Below are positions 34,408-43,049 of a DNA stretch of 64,000 nt, piece by piece (within the stretch, counting starts at the first letter, position 1; each line of letters begins with the position of its first letter). The position numbers and the translations under genes were made by a program. This DNA is from Enterobacter vonholyi. GTDB lineage: Bacteria > Pseudomonadota > Gammaproteobacteria > Enterobacterales > Enterobacteriaceae. Under the pieces are notes generated by a model. It was not told the DNA's origin. It did not search any database and saw only the letters and a program-made list of their open reading frames with translations. The stretch covers positions 310,001-374,000 of the forward strand of contig NZ_VTUC01000006.1 of assembly GCF_008364555.1 (NCBI RefSeq). Direction: 5' to 3'.

Positions 34408-36060
34408 TTATTTGTTGCCGGTGGCGTTCTTCAGCGCCAGACGGGCAGTGATGCGCAGGCGCAGCAAGCGCCATAAAATCCAGACCAGCGTGGCGGCAGC
34501 GATGCTCGCCGTCAGCAGATAAGTATCGTTGTAAGCCAGAATATTCGCCTCCAGCGCGGTGACCGTTTGCAGCTGCGTTATCGCCTGCGTTCCCAGCAGC
34601 GCGCTGTCGCCGATCAGGCTTTTATACATCTGGGTATAAAGCTGAATTCGCTCGTTGACCAGCGGGTTGAGCGTGGTGAGCTGGTCCGCCAGCAGGCTGG
34701 AGTGGTATTTCTCGCGCCAGGTCTGGAAGGTGCCGAGGATAGCGGAGCCCAGCAGGCCGCCGAGGTTCTGGCTCATGCCAAACATCACCGAGAAGCTGAC
34801 CAGGTTACGCGGGTCGGCGATCACGCCGCCAATGGCGGCCAGCATGGCGGGCGCCAGGAAGAAGGCGCTGCCGAAGCCGAGCAGGAACTGGCTTACCATC
34901 AGCTGATCCGGGCGGGTCAGGTTGTTAGACTGGCTGTCCAGCAGCGAGGCAACAATCATCAGCGCCAGGGAGGTAATAATTGGCCACGCCAGTTTCGTCG
35001 GCTTGATGGTGAGACAGCTGGTGACAATTCCGCAGACGATCCCGGCGAAAATAGACCACGCCAGGTGCGTCATCTGCTCGTTCTGTAAGCCTACGTACTG
35101 CAGCCAGCCGATGACACCGGTGTTTTGCTCTGCCAGCACGATACGGATCAGCAGCATAATCAGCCCCAGGCGGACGATGCTGCCGCTCGACAGCCAGCGG
35201 GTGTTCAGCAGCGGGTTAGTGCGGTTATGTTCAAAGACGATGGCCGCCACAATCAGCACCAGCGATAGCGCCAGCGACCAGCCAATCCACGGCGCTTCGA
35301 ACCACCAGTCAAGGCGGCCTAACGAGAGTACGGCGCAGAGCAGGGCCATCCCGGGGGCCATTAAAAAGAAGGTGATAAAGTCTTTTTTCTCGAATACCTT
35401 GCGCCGGTCGCCCGGCGGCAGTTTTAAGGCTATCACGCAGGCCAGGGAGATCAGCGCCAGCCCCAGCTCGAAGAAATAGAGCCCGCGCCACTCGTCCAGC
35501 TGCAGCAGCTCGGTTGAAAACAGGCGCGCCAGCGGGATGGCGAGCGACGACCCGGTGATACCAATGGTCAGCGCCTTCAGGCGGTGCTTCGCAGGCCATG
35601 CCTGGATCTGGTAATAAATCCCCAGCGAGCTGAGCGCGGCGGCCACCATGCCGTGCGCGGCGCGAACCATCAGCGCCGAGCTGAGATCGTTAACGAACAA
35701 GTGGAAAAAGGTGACCAGCACGTACAGCACCAGAAAACCTTCGGTGAAGGCGCGCAAACCGTACTGCTGGCGGAATTTGACCAGCAGCAGGTTAATGGAG
35801 ATGTTGGTCATCACATAGACCGCGGGCAGCCATGCGATTTCGGTCGACCAGGCGCCGAATGTCCCCTGCAAATTTTGCAGGTTGGCGGTCACCACCGCAT
35901 TCCCCAGCGCCCCCGTCAGGCAGACCAGCAGGCCCACGACGCCGTAGGCAATGCGTTTTGGCGTACTGTGTTCGGGCGTGGAGGGCGAACCCAGCAGGGC
36001 GGGTTTCTCATGTGGCTGCCACTCGCGAGGAGCATAAGGGTCGCGTTCGGGCAGGCGCAT
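34408..36060 (-). CDS. MFS transporter, DHA2 (EmrB-like) family
   Basis: 550 residues with about 14 membrane helices, as for the DHA2 drug:H+ antiporters. The N-terminal 35 residues are hydrophilic (PERDPYAPREWQPHEKP). The first helices carry LVCLTGALGNAVVTANLQNLQG and the EIAWLPAVYVMTNIS run typical of EmrB relatives. It is first in a tripartite efflux operon with its own adaptor and outer-membrane lipoprotein, so the complex should span both membranes. The substrates are unknown. No regulator gene is adjacent. Confidence 0.92.
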   Translation of the reverse strand: MRLPERDPYAPREWQPHEKPALLGSPSTPEHSTPKRIAYGVVGLLVCLTGALGNAVVTANLQNLQGTFGAWSTEIAWLPAVYVMTNISINLLLVKFRQQYGLRAFTEGFLVLYVLVTFFHLFVNDLSSALMVRAAHGMVAAALSSLGIYYQIQAWPAKHRLKALTIGITGSSLAIPLARLFSTELLQLDEWRGLYFFELGLALISLACVIALKLPPGDRRKVFEKKDFITFFLMAPGMALLCAVLSLGRLDWWFEAPWIGWSLALSLVLIVAAIVFEHNRTNPLLNTRWLSSGSIVRLGLIMLLIRIVLAEQNTGVIGWLQYVGLQNEQMTHLAWSIFAGIVCGIVTSCLTIKPTKLAWPIITSLALMIVASLLDSQSNNLTRPDQLMVSQFLLGFGSAFFLAPAMLAAIGGVIADPRNLVSFSVMFGMSQNLGGLLGSAILGTFQTWREKYHSSLLADQLTTLNPLVNERIQLYTQMYKSLIGDSALLGTQAITQLQTVTALEANILAYNDTYLLTASIAAATLVWILWRLLRLRITARLALKNATGNK

Positions 36061-36182
36061 AACGTCGTTTACCTTAGAAATGATTGAATAATTAGCGGGC
36101 TAGCGATTCTACGTCTGCCGCAAATGATAATTCAAGTGAATATGATTTACGCATGTTAATCAAATGGTGAAGGGAAATTTAA

Positions 36183-36212
36183 GGAAAAAGAGCGGCCCGC
36201 AGGACGGGCCGG
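36183..36212 (-). terminator. Rho-independent terminator of the MHS symporter gene
   Basis: On the minus strand GGCCCG-TCCTG-CGGGCC is followed by GCTCTTTTTCC, a few bases after the symporter stop codon at 36219. This is a GC stem with a T-run, a standard intrinsic terminator. Confidence 0.8.
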
Positions 36213-36218
36213 GAACGG

Positions 36219-37538
36219 TCAGAGACGTTCGGGCTGCGCCTGGATGAGTGTTGCACGCTTAACGCGGCTGGCGCAGAAAATCGCGATTAAGGAAATGGTT
36301 ACCGTGACGGCAAGATACCAGGCCACCGGCACCCAGTCGCCGTCATATTTTGCCAGCAGGCCGGTGGCAATCAGCGGGGCGGTACCGCCGGCCAGCGCGG
36401 CACCCAGCTGATAGCCGAGTGTAATGCCGGTGTAGCGCACGTTTGCACTGAAAATTTCAGAGCACAGCGTGCCGAGTACCGCCGTGACAGGGGCCCACAG
36501 CACGCCAAAGGCGATGACCGTCGCGAGCACGATGCCCCAGGTTGTACCGGTATTGAGCAGCATAAACCACGGAACGATAAACAGGCCAAGCACGAAGACG
36601 CTGATTGCGTACATGCGCTGACGGCCTACCTTATCGGAGAGCAACCCCATCAGCGGGATCATTATGGTCGCCACCAGGGCTCCCAGCGTCACGGCTTCCA
36701 GCGCCTGTGATTTTTGATAGGTCAGCGTGCTGGTGGCATAGCTCACTACAAACGTAGAGAAGATGTAGAAGGGGGCGGTTTCAACCACCTTCAGACCGGC
36801 GGCGATCAGCACTTCACGCCAGTGATGCTTCAGCGTATCGCGCAGCGGGGCCTTAGCCACCTGACCGGACGCTTTGACTCTCTTAAAATCGGGCGTTTCA
36901 TCAATATCCTTGCGGATCCACAGGCCGAGCAACACCAGAACCGAACTCAGCAGGAACGGGATACGCCAGCCCCAGGAGAGAAAATCCTCCTCGCTGAACA
37001 GAGTCATCAGCGAAACGATAAAGGTTGCCATCAGCATGCCGATGGTGACGCCCGCTTGCGGAATGCTGCCGAAGAAGCCTTTACGTTTTTCTGGCGCGTA
37101 TTCATAGGCCAGCAGCAGCGCGCCGCCCCATTCACCGCCGATGCCCATCCCCTGAATGATACGCATCAGGATCAGCAGAGCGGGAGCCCACAGGCCAATC
37201 ATCTCATACGTGGGCAGCAGACCAATCATGACGGTTGCACCTCCCATTAGTGAGAGGGTTAGAACGAGGGTTTTTTTACGTCCGATACGGTCGCCAATAT
37301 GGGCGAAAAGTACCCCGCCAATGGGGCGAATAAAAAAGGTTAATGAGAAAGAGAGATACGAGAGAATGAGACCGATCACCGGATCGACCATCGGGAAAAA
37401 GATCTTATTGAAGACCAGCGCGGCCGCCGTACCGTAGAGAAAATAGTCAAACCATTCAATGGCGCTCCCGGTAAGGCTGGCAATTAATACCTTTTTATTT
37501 TTTCGTAATACCGTCGTCGTACTTTCATGTTCTGTCAT
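36219..37538 (-). CDS. MHS family MFS metabolite:proton symporter
   Basis: 439 residues from the ATG at 37538; a GTG six codons upstream is possible but less supported. It has twelve membrane helices. The signature runs SAIEWFDYFLYGTAAALVFNKIFFP and GGVLFAHIGDRIGRKKTL place it in the metabolite:H+ symporter group (ShiA/ProP/KgtP relatives). GIGGEWGGALLLAYEYAP is also typical. The substrate is likely an organic acid or osmolyte but cannot be specified. It is divergent from ydcF across a 328-bp region with two related palindromes, and is followed by a clear terminator. Confidence 0.9.
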   Translation of the reverse strand: MTEHESTTTVLRKNKKVLIASLTGSAIEWFDYFLYGTAAALVFNKIFFPMVDPVIGLILSYLSFSLTFFIRPIGGVLFAHIGDRIGRKKTLVLTLSLMGGATVMIGLLPTYEMIGLWAPALLILMRIIQGMGIGGEWGGALLLAYEYAPEKRKGFFGSIPQAGVTIGMLMATFIVSLMTLFSEEDFLSWGWRIPFLLSSVLVLLGLWIRKDIDETPDFKRVKASGQVAKAPLRDTLKHHWREVLIAAGLKVVETAPFYIFSTFVVSYATSTLTYQKSQALEAVTLGALVATIMIPLMGLLSDKVGRQRMYAISVFVLGLFIVPWFMLLNTGTTWGIVLATVIAFGVLWAPVTAVLGTLCSEIFSANVRYTGITLGYQLGAALAGGTAPLIATGLLAKYDGDWVPVAWYLAVTVTISLIAIFCASRVKRATLIQAQPERL

Positions 37539-37866
37539 GACCTGAAACCCCGCCACGTTGATGATGAGAGAGAGGTGTCACCTGGCGCGCTTCAGGTGCA
37601 ACCTGTGATGATGAAAAAGGTTGTGAAATTGTTAAGCAACTTAGGGTTGGATGTTGTTTTTGGCAAGCGAAGGGGGGATAAAACTGGTCAGATCACGGTG
37701 AAATAAGCAGCGCCGGGTGCTTTTACATAACGTCTGCACAATACAATGTTTTGTAAGGCTGGAAATCAAAAGCATAATAGGCAGGTGCAACCCGATGATT
37801 TTTGGATGTTTCTGGTTATTTCAGAAAATGATAAATTCGGCGCTTCAACAACGTGAGGAGTTCATC
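37539..37866. other. 328-bp divergent intergenic region, MHS symporter/ydcF
   Basis: No gene is seen. The AT-rich centre probably holds both promoters. Near the symporter end lie AGGTG-T-CACCT (37573-37583) and CAGGT-GCA-ACCTG (37593-37605). A near copy, CAGGTGCAACCCG, lies at 37782-37794 on the ydcF side. A strong GAGGAG Shine-Dalgarno for ydcF is at 37855-37860. Confidence 0.55.
37593..37605. promoter_or_regulatory. Candidate operator CAGGT-N3-ACCTG
   Basis: A perfect 13-bp dyad 55 bp upstream of the symporter start, next to a second dyad (37573-37583). A near-identical CAGGTGCAACC occurs at 37782-37792, before ydcF. Repetition of the same sequence at both ends suggests a shared regulator, which is not encoded beside it. 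Confidence 0.4.
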
Positions 37867-38661
37867 ATGGTTCACCCCCATTTTCCCCTTCTGGCGGATG
37901 CCACGCTGGCGGCCATCAATACTGTCGGCGCATGGCTGGCGCAGGACGAACTGAGCGTGACGCGTCAGGCCCCGGAGATAGATGCGGTGATTCTGGCTGG
38001 AAACGCGGTGATCCCAACCATTGACGCGGCCTGCCGTATTGCCGCGCAGAGAGAAATCCCGCTCCTGATTAGTGGCGGCATCGGGCATTCGACCACCTTT
38101 TTATATGCTGCCATCGCCAGTCATCCGCGTTACCACACCGTACCGGTCGCAGGGCGGGCCGAAGCAAGCATTCTTGCCGACATTGCGCGGGAGTTCTGGA
38201 AGATCCCGCAGGGGCATCTGTGGGTTGAGGATCAATCCACCAACTGCGGTGAAAACGCGCGCTTTAGCTGGAACATGCTGAAACAGCGTCATCGAACGAC
38301 CGGGCGGGTGCTGGTGGTGCAGGATCCGACGATGCAGCGCCGCACGATGGCGACGTTTGCCCGCGTTTGTCGGGATGAGTCCGAGTCACCGGAGTGGACA
38401 AGCCATCCCGGGTTTACGCCAACGCTGCAAAACGGAAAAGAGGGCGTGGAATTCGGTGAGGGCAACACCGGGCTGTGGCCCGTTGACCGCTATCTTTCTC
38501 TGGTTCTTGGGGAACTGCCGCGCCTGTATGATGACGCCAACGGCTATGGCCCGGCCGGGCGGGATTATATTGCTCACGTTGAATTCCCCGAGGCCGTCAT
38601 GGCCGCATGGAAACAGCTGCAGCAGGATCCGGTCCTGAAGGTGACGCGAAAAATCATCTGA
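37867..38661 (+). CDS. ydcF: YdcF, DUF218 superfamily SAM-binding protein
   Basis: 264 residues from the ATG at 37867, chosen because it has a GAGGAG Shine-Dalgarno and matches the E. coli start; the open frame extends 50 codons further up. Core runs VILAGNAVIPTIDAACRIA, PLLISGGIGHSTTFLY, DQSTNCGENARFS and VVQDPTMQRRTMATF match E. coli YdcF throughout. The E. coli protein has been reported to bind S-adenosylmethionine, but its reaction is unknown. Position next to gapC and cybB is as in E. coli, but without aldA. Confidence 0.93.
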   Translation: MVHPHFPLLADATLAAINTVGAWLAQDELSVTRQAPEIDAVILAGNAVIPTIDAACRIAAQREIPLLISGGIGHSTTFLYAAIASHPRYHTVPVAGRAEASILADIAREFWKIPQGHLWVEDQSTNCGENARFSWNMLKQRHRTTGRVLVVQDPTMQRRTMATFARVCRDESESPEWTSHPGFTPTLQNGKEGVEFGEGNTGLWPVDRYLSLVLGELPRLYDDANGYGPAGRDYIAHVEFPEAVMAAWKQLQQDPVLKVTRKII

Positions 38662-38682
38662 GCACGGAACAATTCCCTCGCC

Positions 38683-38713
38683 CCAATGGGGAGAGGGTTA
38701 GGATGAGGGGAAA
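38683..38713. repeat. GC-rich palindromic repeat, copy 3 (diverged)
   Basis: CCCTCGCCCC-AAT-GGGGAGAGGG, then a GATGAGGGG tail, between the convergent ydcF and gapC genes. It is a looser relative of the 31133 and 31866 elements and may serve as a bidirectional terminator. Confidence 0.55.
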
Positions 38714-38716
38714 AAA

Positions 38717-39718
38717 TCACAGCGCCGCAAACTTATCCAGCGTCCGCACCAGTTGAGTGACGAAACCGTATTCGTTGTCATACCAGGCAACGGCTTTCAC
38801 CAGCTGAAGTTCTCCCGCCTCTGACACCTCCGTCTGCGTGGCGTCAAACACCGAACCATAGTGCGAGCCAATCACATCTGACGACACAATTTCTTCGTCG
38901 GTATACCCAAACGATTTATTGCCCTGCGTCGCCTTTTTCAGCGCGGCGTTGATCTCCTCAACGGTGACTTTCTTGCCCAGAATGGCCACGAGCTCGGTTA
39001 CCGAACCTGTTTTTACCGGCACGCGCTGCGCGTGGCCCTTAAGTTTGCCGCTGAGCGCAGGGATCACCAGGCCAATGGCTTTGGCGGCACCCGTGGTGTG
39101 CGGAATAATGTTCTCTGCCGCCGCCCGGGAGGCGCGAAGGTCTTTCCCGCGCGGGCCATCTACCAGCGCCTGCGTACCGGTATAGGCGTGAATGGTGGTC
39201 ATAGTGCCCACCTTAATTTCAAACGCATCGTTCAGGGCTTTCGCCAGCGGAGCGAGGCAGTTGGTGGTGCAGGAGGCGACGGAGATGATGGTATCACTGG
39301 CGTCAATGGTGTCGTCATTAACGCTGTAGACGATAGTTTTCATGTCACCCGCAGGCGCAGAAATCAGCACTTTCTTCGCGCCGGCGTCCAGGTGCGCCCG
39401 TGATTTCTCTTCAGAAGTATAAAAGCCGGTGCACTCCACGACGATATCCACGCCTGCGGCTTTCCACGGAATGTGCTTCGCCTCTTTCTCGGCGTACACC
39501 GCAATGGTTTTACCGTCCACAATCAGCGCATCCTCGGTGAAGTCCACGCTCCACGGGAAGCCACCGTAGTTGGAATCATGCCTTAGCAGGTAGGCCAGCA
39601 CTTTCGGGGAGGTGAGGTCGTTGATGGCGACGACGGTATTACTGTCCTGGGTTTCAAGAAGGCGACGCAGTACAAGGCGCCCAATGCGTCCAAAGCCGTT
39701 AATGCCAATTTTACTCAT
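38717..39718 (-). CDS. gapC: Glyceraldehyde-3-phosphate dehydrogenase GapC
   Basis: 333 residues, complete type I GAPDH. NAD-binding start [15 protein letters not shown], catalytic Cys150 in [10 protein letters not shown] and His177 in TIHAYTGTQ, then the [17 protein letters not shown] substrate segment and WYDNEYGF near the end. The position beside cybB is that of E. coli gapC, which is a broken pseudogene in K-12; here it is intact with all active residues. It differs from the housekeeping GapA, which would lie elsewhere. It is probably a functional second GAPDH. Confidence 0.92.
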   Translation of the reverse strand: MSKIGINGFGRIGRLVLRRLLETQDSNTVVAINDLTSPKVLAYLLRHDSNYGGFPWSVDFTEDALIVDGKTIAVYAEKEAKHIPWKAAGVDIVVECTGFYTSEEKSRAHLDAGAKKVLISAPAGDMKTIVYSVNDDTIDASDTIISVASCTTNCLAPLAKALNDAFEIKVGTMTTIHAYTGTQALVDGPRGKDLRASRAAAENIIPHTTGAAKAIGLVIPALSGKLKGHAQRVPVKTGSVTELVAILGKKVTVEEINAALKKATQGNKSFGYTDEEIVSSDVIGSHYGSVFDATQTEVSEAGELQLVKAVAWYDNEYGFVTQLVRTLDKFAAL

Positions 39719-39907
39719 GGTGTTCTCCTGTAAACGTGTCGATGCGACAGTTTGAACTCATCCAGGCTTAGACCATCACGGGCAGGGCGGCAATTGAAGA
39801 TGCTTCATGCGGGAGGAAGTATTTGAAAAACCATACAGAAAAGTTAATGAATTTTTAAGGAAAGGGGATTATGTTGGCGCGGTAACTGTTTTTAATTGAG
39901 AAATCAC

Positions 39908-40438
39908 ATGCGCACTAAATATACAAGCCTGCAAATCGGCATCCACTGGCTGGTGTTTCTGTTAATCATCGTCGCCTACTGCGCCATGGAGTTCAGAGGT
40001 TTCTTCCCGCGCACCGCGCGCCCGGCGATCAACATGATCCACGTCTCATGCGGTATCAGTATCCTGGTGCTGATGGTGACCCGTCTTCTGGTTCGTCTGA
40101 AGTTCCGCGCGCCACCGATTCAACCGAAGCCAAAAGCGATGGTGACGGGGATGTCCCATCTGGGGCATCTGGTGGTGTATCTGCTGTTTATTGCGCTGCC
40201 GCTGATTGGCATTGTGATGATGTATAACCGGGGCAGCGACTGGTTTGCTTTTGGCCTGGCGATGCCGCATGCGGCAGAGTCAAAATTTGACCTGGTTGAT
40301 GTGCTGAAAGAGTGGCACGAAACGCTGGCAAATCTGGGCTATTTTGTGATTGGCCTGCACGCCGCGGCGGCGCTGATGCACCACTATTTCTGGAAAGATA
40401 ATACCCTTCTGCGCATGATGCCGAAAAAGCGTTCGTAG
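39908..40438 (+). CDS. cybB: Cytochrome b561
   Basis: 176 residues from the ATG at 39908 (an upstream in-frame TTG is rejected). Four membrane helices with haem-ligand histidines: IGIHWLVFLLIIVAYCAMEFRG in the first, NMIHVSCGIS in the second, SHLGHLVVYLLFIALPLIG in the third and GLHAAAALMHHYFWKDN at the end. It matches E. coli CybB, an inner-membrane di-haem cytochrome that oxidises quinol and passes electrons to superoxide or an unknown acceptor. A hairpin terminator follows 12 bp later. Confidence 0.95.
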   Translation: MRTKYTSLQIGIHWLVFLLIIVAYCAMEFRGFFPRTARPAINMIHVSCGISILVLMVTRLLVRLKFRAPPIQPKPKAMVTGMSHLGHLVVYLLFIALPLIGIVMMYNRGSDWFAFGLAMPHAAESKFDLVDVLKEWHETLANLGYFVIGLHAAAALMHHYFWKDNTLLRMMPKKRS

Positions 40439-40450
40439 TATTTAACGCTT

Positions 40451-40483
40451 GCCGGGTGGCGATGCGCCACCCGGCTTGTTTTT
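40451..40483 (+). terminator. Terminator of cybB, REP-like
   Basis: GCCGGGTGGC / GCCACCCGGC with a 5-base loop, followed by TTGTTTTTT. The stem shares the GCCGGGTG...CACCCGGC style of the hairpin at 13368. It also covers the end of the convergent oxidoreductase gene. Confidence 0.85.
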
Positions 40484-41550
40484 TAACCCAGCAAAGCACG
40501 CTCTTCGGCAGTTAACGCCAGCCCCTGAGTTGACCCCGTCTCCGACGACTTCACCGCCGCTTCCAGCACGGCCATCACCGCTAATGCCTCAACAGGATGG
40601 ACAGGATTGGCGATTTCCCCGCGTAGCGCATCACGCACGTTAATATAGTACTGGCGCTGATCGCCTTTCGGGGTAGGGATCGTCTGCGGCGCGCCGTCAG
40701 CGCCGAAGAACACCATACTGTCGCTGTCTTCGCCCCAGAACTCACTGCCGGGGATCACCCCAGAGAGCAGCTGTGCTTCCTGCTGATCGATTCTGGCCTT
40801 CACCACGCTGCCCTTGTCCCCGTGGACGGCAAAGCGCGCCGTACCGCCTGCCACCAGCATGCTGGCGTGCAGAATCACCTTATGCTCCGGGTAGTTTAAG
40901 ACCACGTGCGCCCAGTCGTTAATTTCTGCGCCGTCGCGCAGCGTCGCGATATTCCCCTGAACCGACTGCGGCAGGCCAAAGAGCTGCAGCGTCTGGTCGA
41001 TAAGATGAGGCCCCAGGTCAAACCACAGGCCGCTCCCGGGGACATTCTGCTCGCGCCAGCGTACGCGCACTTCCGGGCGGAAGCGGTCGATGTGCGATTC
41101 AAGGTGTTTAACCTTGCCAGGCGTGCCTTGCTCAATAACCTGCTTAATGCCGAGGAAATCGCTGTCCCAGCGGCGGTTGTGGAAGACGGAGAGCAGCAGC
41201 TGCTTTTCCTCCGCCAGCGCAATCAGGTCGCGGGCTTCCTGCATGTCGAGGGTGAAAGGCTTATCCACGACCACGTGTTTACCCGAGTTCAGGGCCAGCG
41301 TCGCCAGCGGGGCGTGCGTGGCGTTGGGGGAGGCAATCACCACCAGGTCAACATCAGGATGCTGAATAGCCTCTTCAGGGGTGGCGACCACCTGTACGTC
41401 CGGCAGATCGCGTTTTACCTTCTCTTCATCGCGAGAAGAGACAACTGCCAGCTTAAGCCCGTCCACAGACTGGATCAGCGGGGCATGGAAGGTTTTCCCG
41501 ACAAATCCATACCCGATCAGCGCAATGTTGATTGTTTGAACTTTACTCAT
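40483..41550 (-). CDS. Gfo/Idh/MocA family oxidoreductase (YdgJ-like)
   Basis: 355 residues from the ATG at 41550, which has a GGAGAAGG Shine-Dalgarno; the open frame runs 19 codons further up into the regulator gene. N-terminal Rossmann site IALIGYGFVGKTFHAPLI, then VVVDKPFTLDMQEARDL, the family EKP-type motif with Asp in place of Glu. The C-terminal domain has LSVFHNRRWDSDFL and SGLWFDLGPHLIDQ, with the metal-free catalytic His region. It acts on a sugar or polyol with NAD(P). It resembles YdgJ but is more likely a paralogue. The DeoR regulator just upstream on the same strand is the likely controller. Confidence 0.88.
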   Translation of the reverse strand: MSKVQTINIALIGYGFVGKTFHAPLIQSVDGLKLAVVSSRDEEKVKRDLPDVQVVATPEEAIQHPDVDLVVIASPNATHAPLATLALNSGKHVVVDKPFTLDMQEARDLIALAEEKQLLLSVFHNRRWDSDFLGIKQVIEQGTPGKVKHLESHIDRFRPEVRVRWREQNVPGSGLWFDLGPHLIDQTLQLFGLPQSVQGNIATLRDGAEINDWAHVVLNYPEHKVILHASMLVAGGTARFAVHGDKGSVVKARIDQQEAQLLSGVIPGSEFWGEDSDSMVFFGADGAPQTIPTPKGDQRQYYINVRDALRGEIANPVHPVEALAVMAVLEAAVKSSETGSTQGLALTAEERALLG

Positions 41551-41563
41551 GACCTTCTCCACG

Positions 41564-42307
41564 TTAATTCGCGCACACCGTGACCTGCAATGCGCCAGAG
41601 TCCCCAAGCTCAGGCCAGGGACGATCTAAAAAGAGTTGTTGAATGTTGGATAACCCGGAAACCAGATACGGCTCGCAGCGGTTAATTTTCAGATGATCGG
41701 CGACAATCCAGTGCACGTGGCTTGCGTCCAGCATTGCGCGTTTAACCTCGGCATCCGCTTCTTTACCGGCGCTCAACCCAAGTTCGGCATGAATGGCGCA
41801 CGCCCCGAGGATAGCGATATCTGCCCGATAGCGGGACAGCAAAGATAACGTGGCGCTTCCGGCAAACAGGCGCTGCTGGTGGTCCCATTTCCCCCCGAGC
41901 AGGATCAGCTCAACGTCTTCCCGGTCGCTAAAGTGCTGGGCGATATCCAGTGACGTGGTAATGACGGTGAGCGGCCCCTGAAGAAAGGTGGCGACGGCCA
42001 TCACCGTGCTCCCGGCATCCAGAAACAGGGTGGAGCCCGGTGGAACCTGCTGTGCGACCTGCTTACCCAGGCGCTGTTTGGTCTCCGGCAGCAGCGTATT
42101 GCGGCCCTGACGGTTCATGGCGGAGAGATTCAACGCGATGGCTCCGCCGTGGTTCTTCTGCGCCAGGCCCTGGTTCTCCAGGTCGGTCAGATCCCGACGG
42201 ATGGTATCGGCTGAAACCTGCAGCTTTTCGGCCAGCTCGGTGATGCTGGCCTGGCCTTGCTCGCTCAGGATATCCAGAACGTAGCGTTGACGAGCGGTTT
42301 TGTGCAT
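41564..42307 (-). CDS. DeoR family transcriptional regulator
   Basis: 247 residues from the ATG at 42307 (the open frame extends 16 codons upstream without support). Winged helix at about 1-55: RQRYVLDILSEQGQASITELAEKLQVSADTIRRDLTDLE, the DeoR signature. The C-terminal sugar-phosphate-binding domain has the DeoRC runs LFLDAGSTVMAVATFL, VITTSLDIAQ and LLGGKW. It ends 13 bp before the Gfo/Idh oxidoreductase gene, so the two form an operon in which the regulator probably senses the related sugar phosphate. Confidence 0.9.
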   Translation of the reverse strand: MHKTARQRYVLDILSEQGQASITELAEKLQVSADTIRRDLTDLENQGLAQKNHGGAIALNLSAMNRQGRNTLLPETKQRLGKQVAQQVPPGSTLFLDAGSTVMAVATFLQGPLTVITTSLDIAQHFSDREDVELILLGGKWDHQQRLFAGSATLSLLSRYRADIAILGACAIHAELGLSAGKEADAEVKRAMLDASHVHWIVADHLKINRCEPYLVSGLSNIQQLFLDRPWPELGDSGALQVTVCAN

Positions 42308-42320
42308 GGGGGTACATTCC

Positions 42321-42344
42321 TGCAAAATGTCGCAATAGTTTGCA
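42321..42344. promoter_or_regulatory. Candidate DeoR operator
   Basis: Perfect arms TGCAAA and TTTGCA, 12 bp apart, 13 bp upstream of the deoR start. Position and symmetry fit autoregulation. The arms are short and the region is AT-rich, so chance is possible. Confidence 0.35.
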
Positions 42345-43049
42345 TAATACAGCATTTTAACGAAGAGAGAAGGGCAATGTCGTTTTGATGTGGGGGAAGT
42401 AGCGGGATGATTCAGTTGTATGATTATTAAAATTTTATTAAACAGGTATAAGAAAGCCGTTTTGAATGTTAATCACAATGTTATTGTTATGTTTTATTTA
42501 ACGGTTTGGGTTATGTAACCACTGCACTACCATTGAATGGGTTTTAATTCTGTTAAATCGTTTTAGTGTGGTTTTTAATTGCTTTAATTAGTTTATTAAT
42601 AGCATTAAATTTTAATTCAGCCTGTTTGGCTACTTAAATTGACACTTCTTTGAAAATCTTTGTGTCTGACCCGCGCGGAAATTAACGCAAAAATGTACAG
42701 GGAGCAAATTAAGAATTTTCCTTAAATAACAGTCGGTTTATATGTTTCATCTGAAAGGTCATTTTAAGAGTTTTGTCCAGAAACCCCATGTTTTTTCTTA
42801 ATTGTAACACCGCCTTAACATTGGGGGTGTAGTGGCCTATAACACATTTTGTTATGCTGCTAACCACTTTAGGAAATAAGTAAATTCTTAATTTAAATAA
42901 GACGCAGGCAGATCTCATCTCCAGAGGAAATGGGTATGGGGGAGTTTTACCTAAAATACGGCAAGGATGCTAAATAAGATATTTGTCTAATTATCTATAC
43001 CTCTTTTTGGGTAATTGCTTCAGTGTCACTCAGAGTCAGGGAGATAACA
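42345..43049. other. AT-rich 705-bp region upstream of the type I secretion locus
   Basis: No gene is supported. The stretch is visibly much richer in A and T than the genes on both sides, with runs such as TTAATAGCATTAAATTTTAATT. An open frame of 69 codons on the minus strand (42709-42918) lacks a Shine-Dalgarno and any recognisable family. A TTGACA lies at 42639 without a good -10. Long AT-rich leaders of this sort are typical of silenced, H-NS-bound promoters of surface adhesins; this role is inference. Confidence 0.6.

Noticed and set aside
37717..37866. 50-codon extension of ydcF
   Set aside because: No ribosome site, not present in E. coli YdcF, and it would cover the candidate operator at 37782.
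42639..42667. TTGACA as the -35 of the type I secretion promoter
   Set aside because: At 16-18 bp downstream there is only GTGTCT-like sequence, not a credible -10, and it lies about 400 bp before the first gene.
42709..42918. 69-codon minus-strand frame in the AT-rich leader
   Set aside because: The start overlaps a purine run without proper spacing, no family is recognised, and the region looks like promoter DNA.
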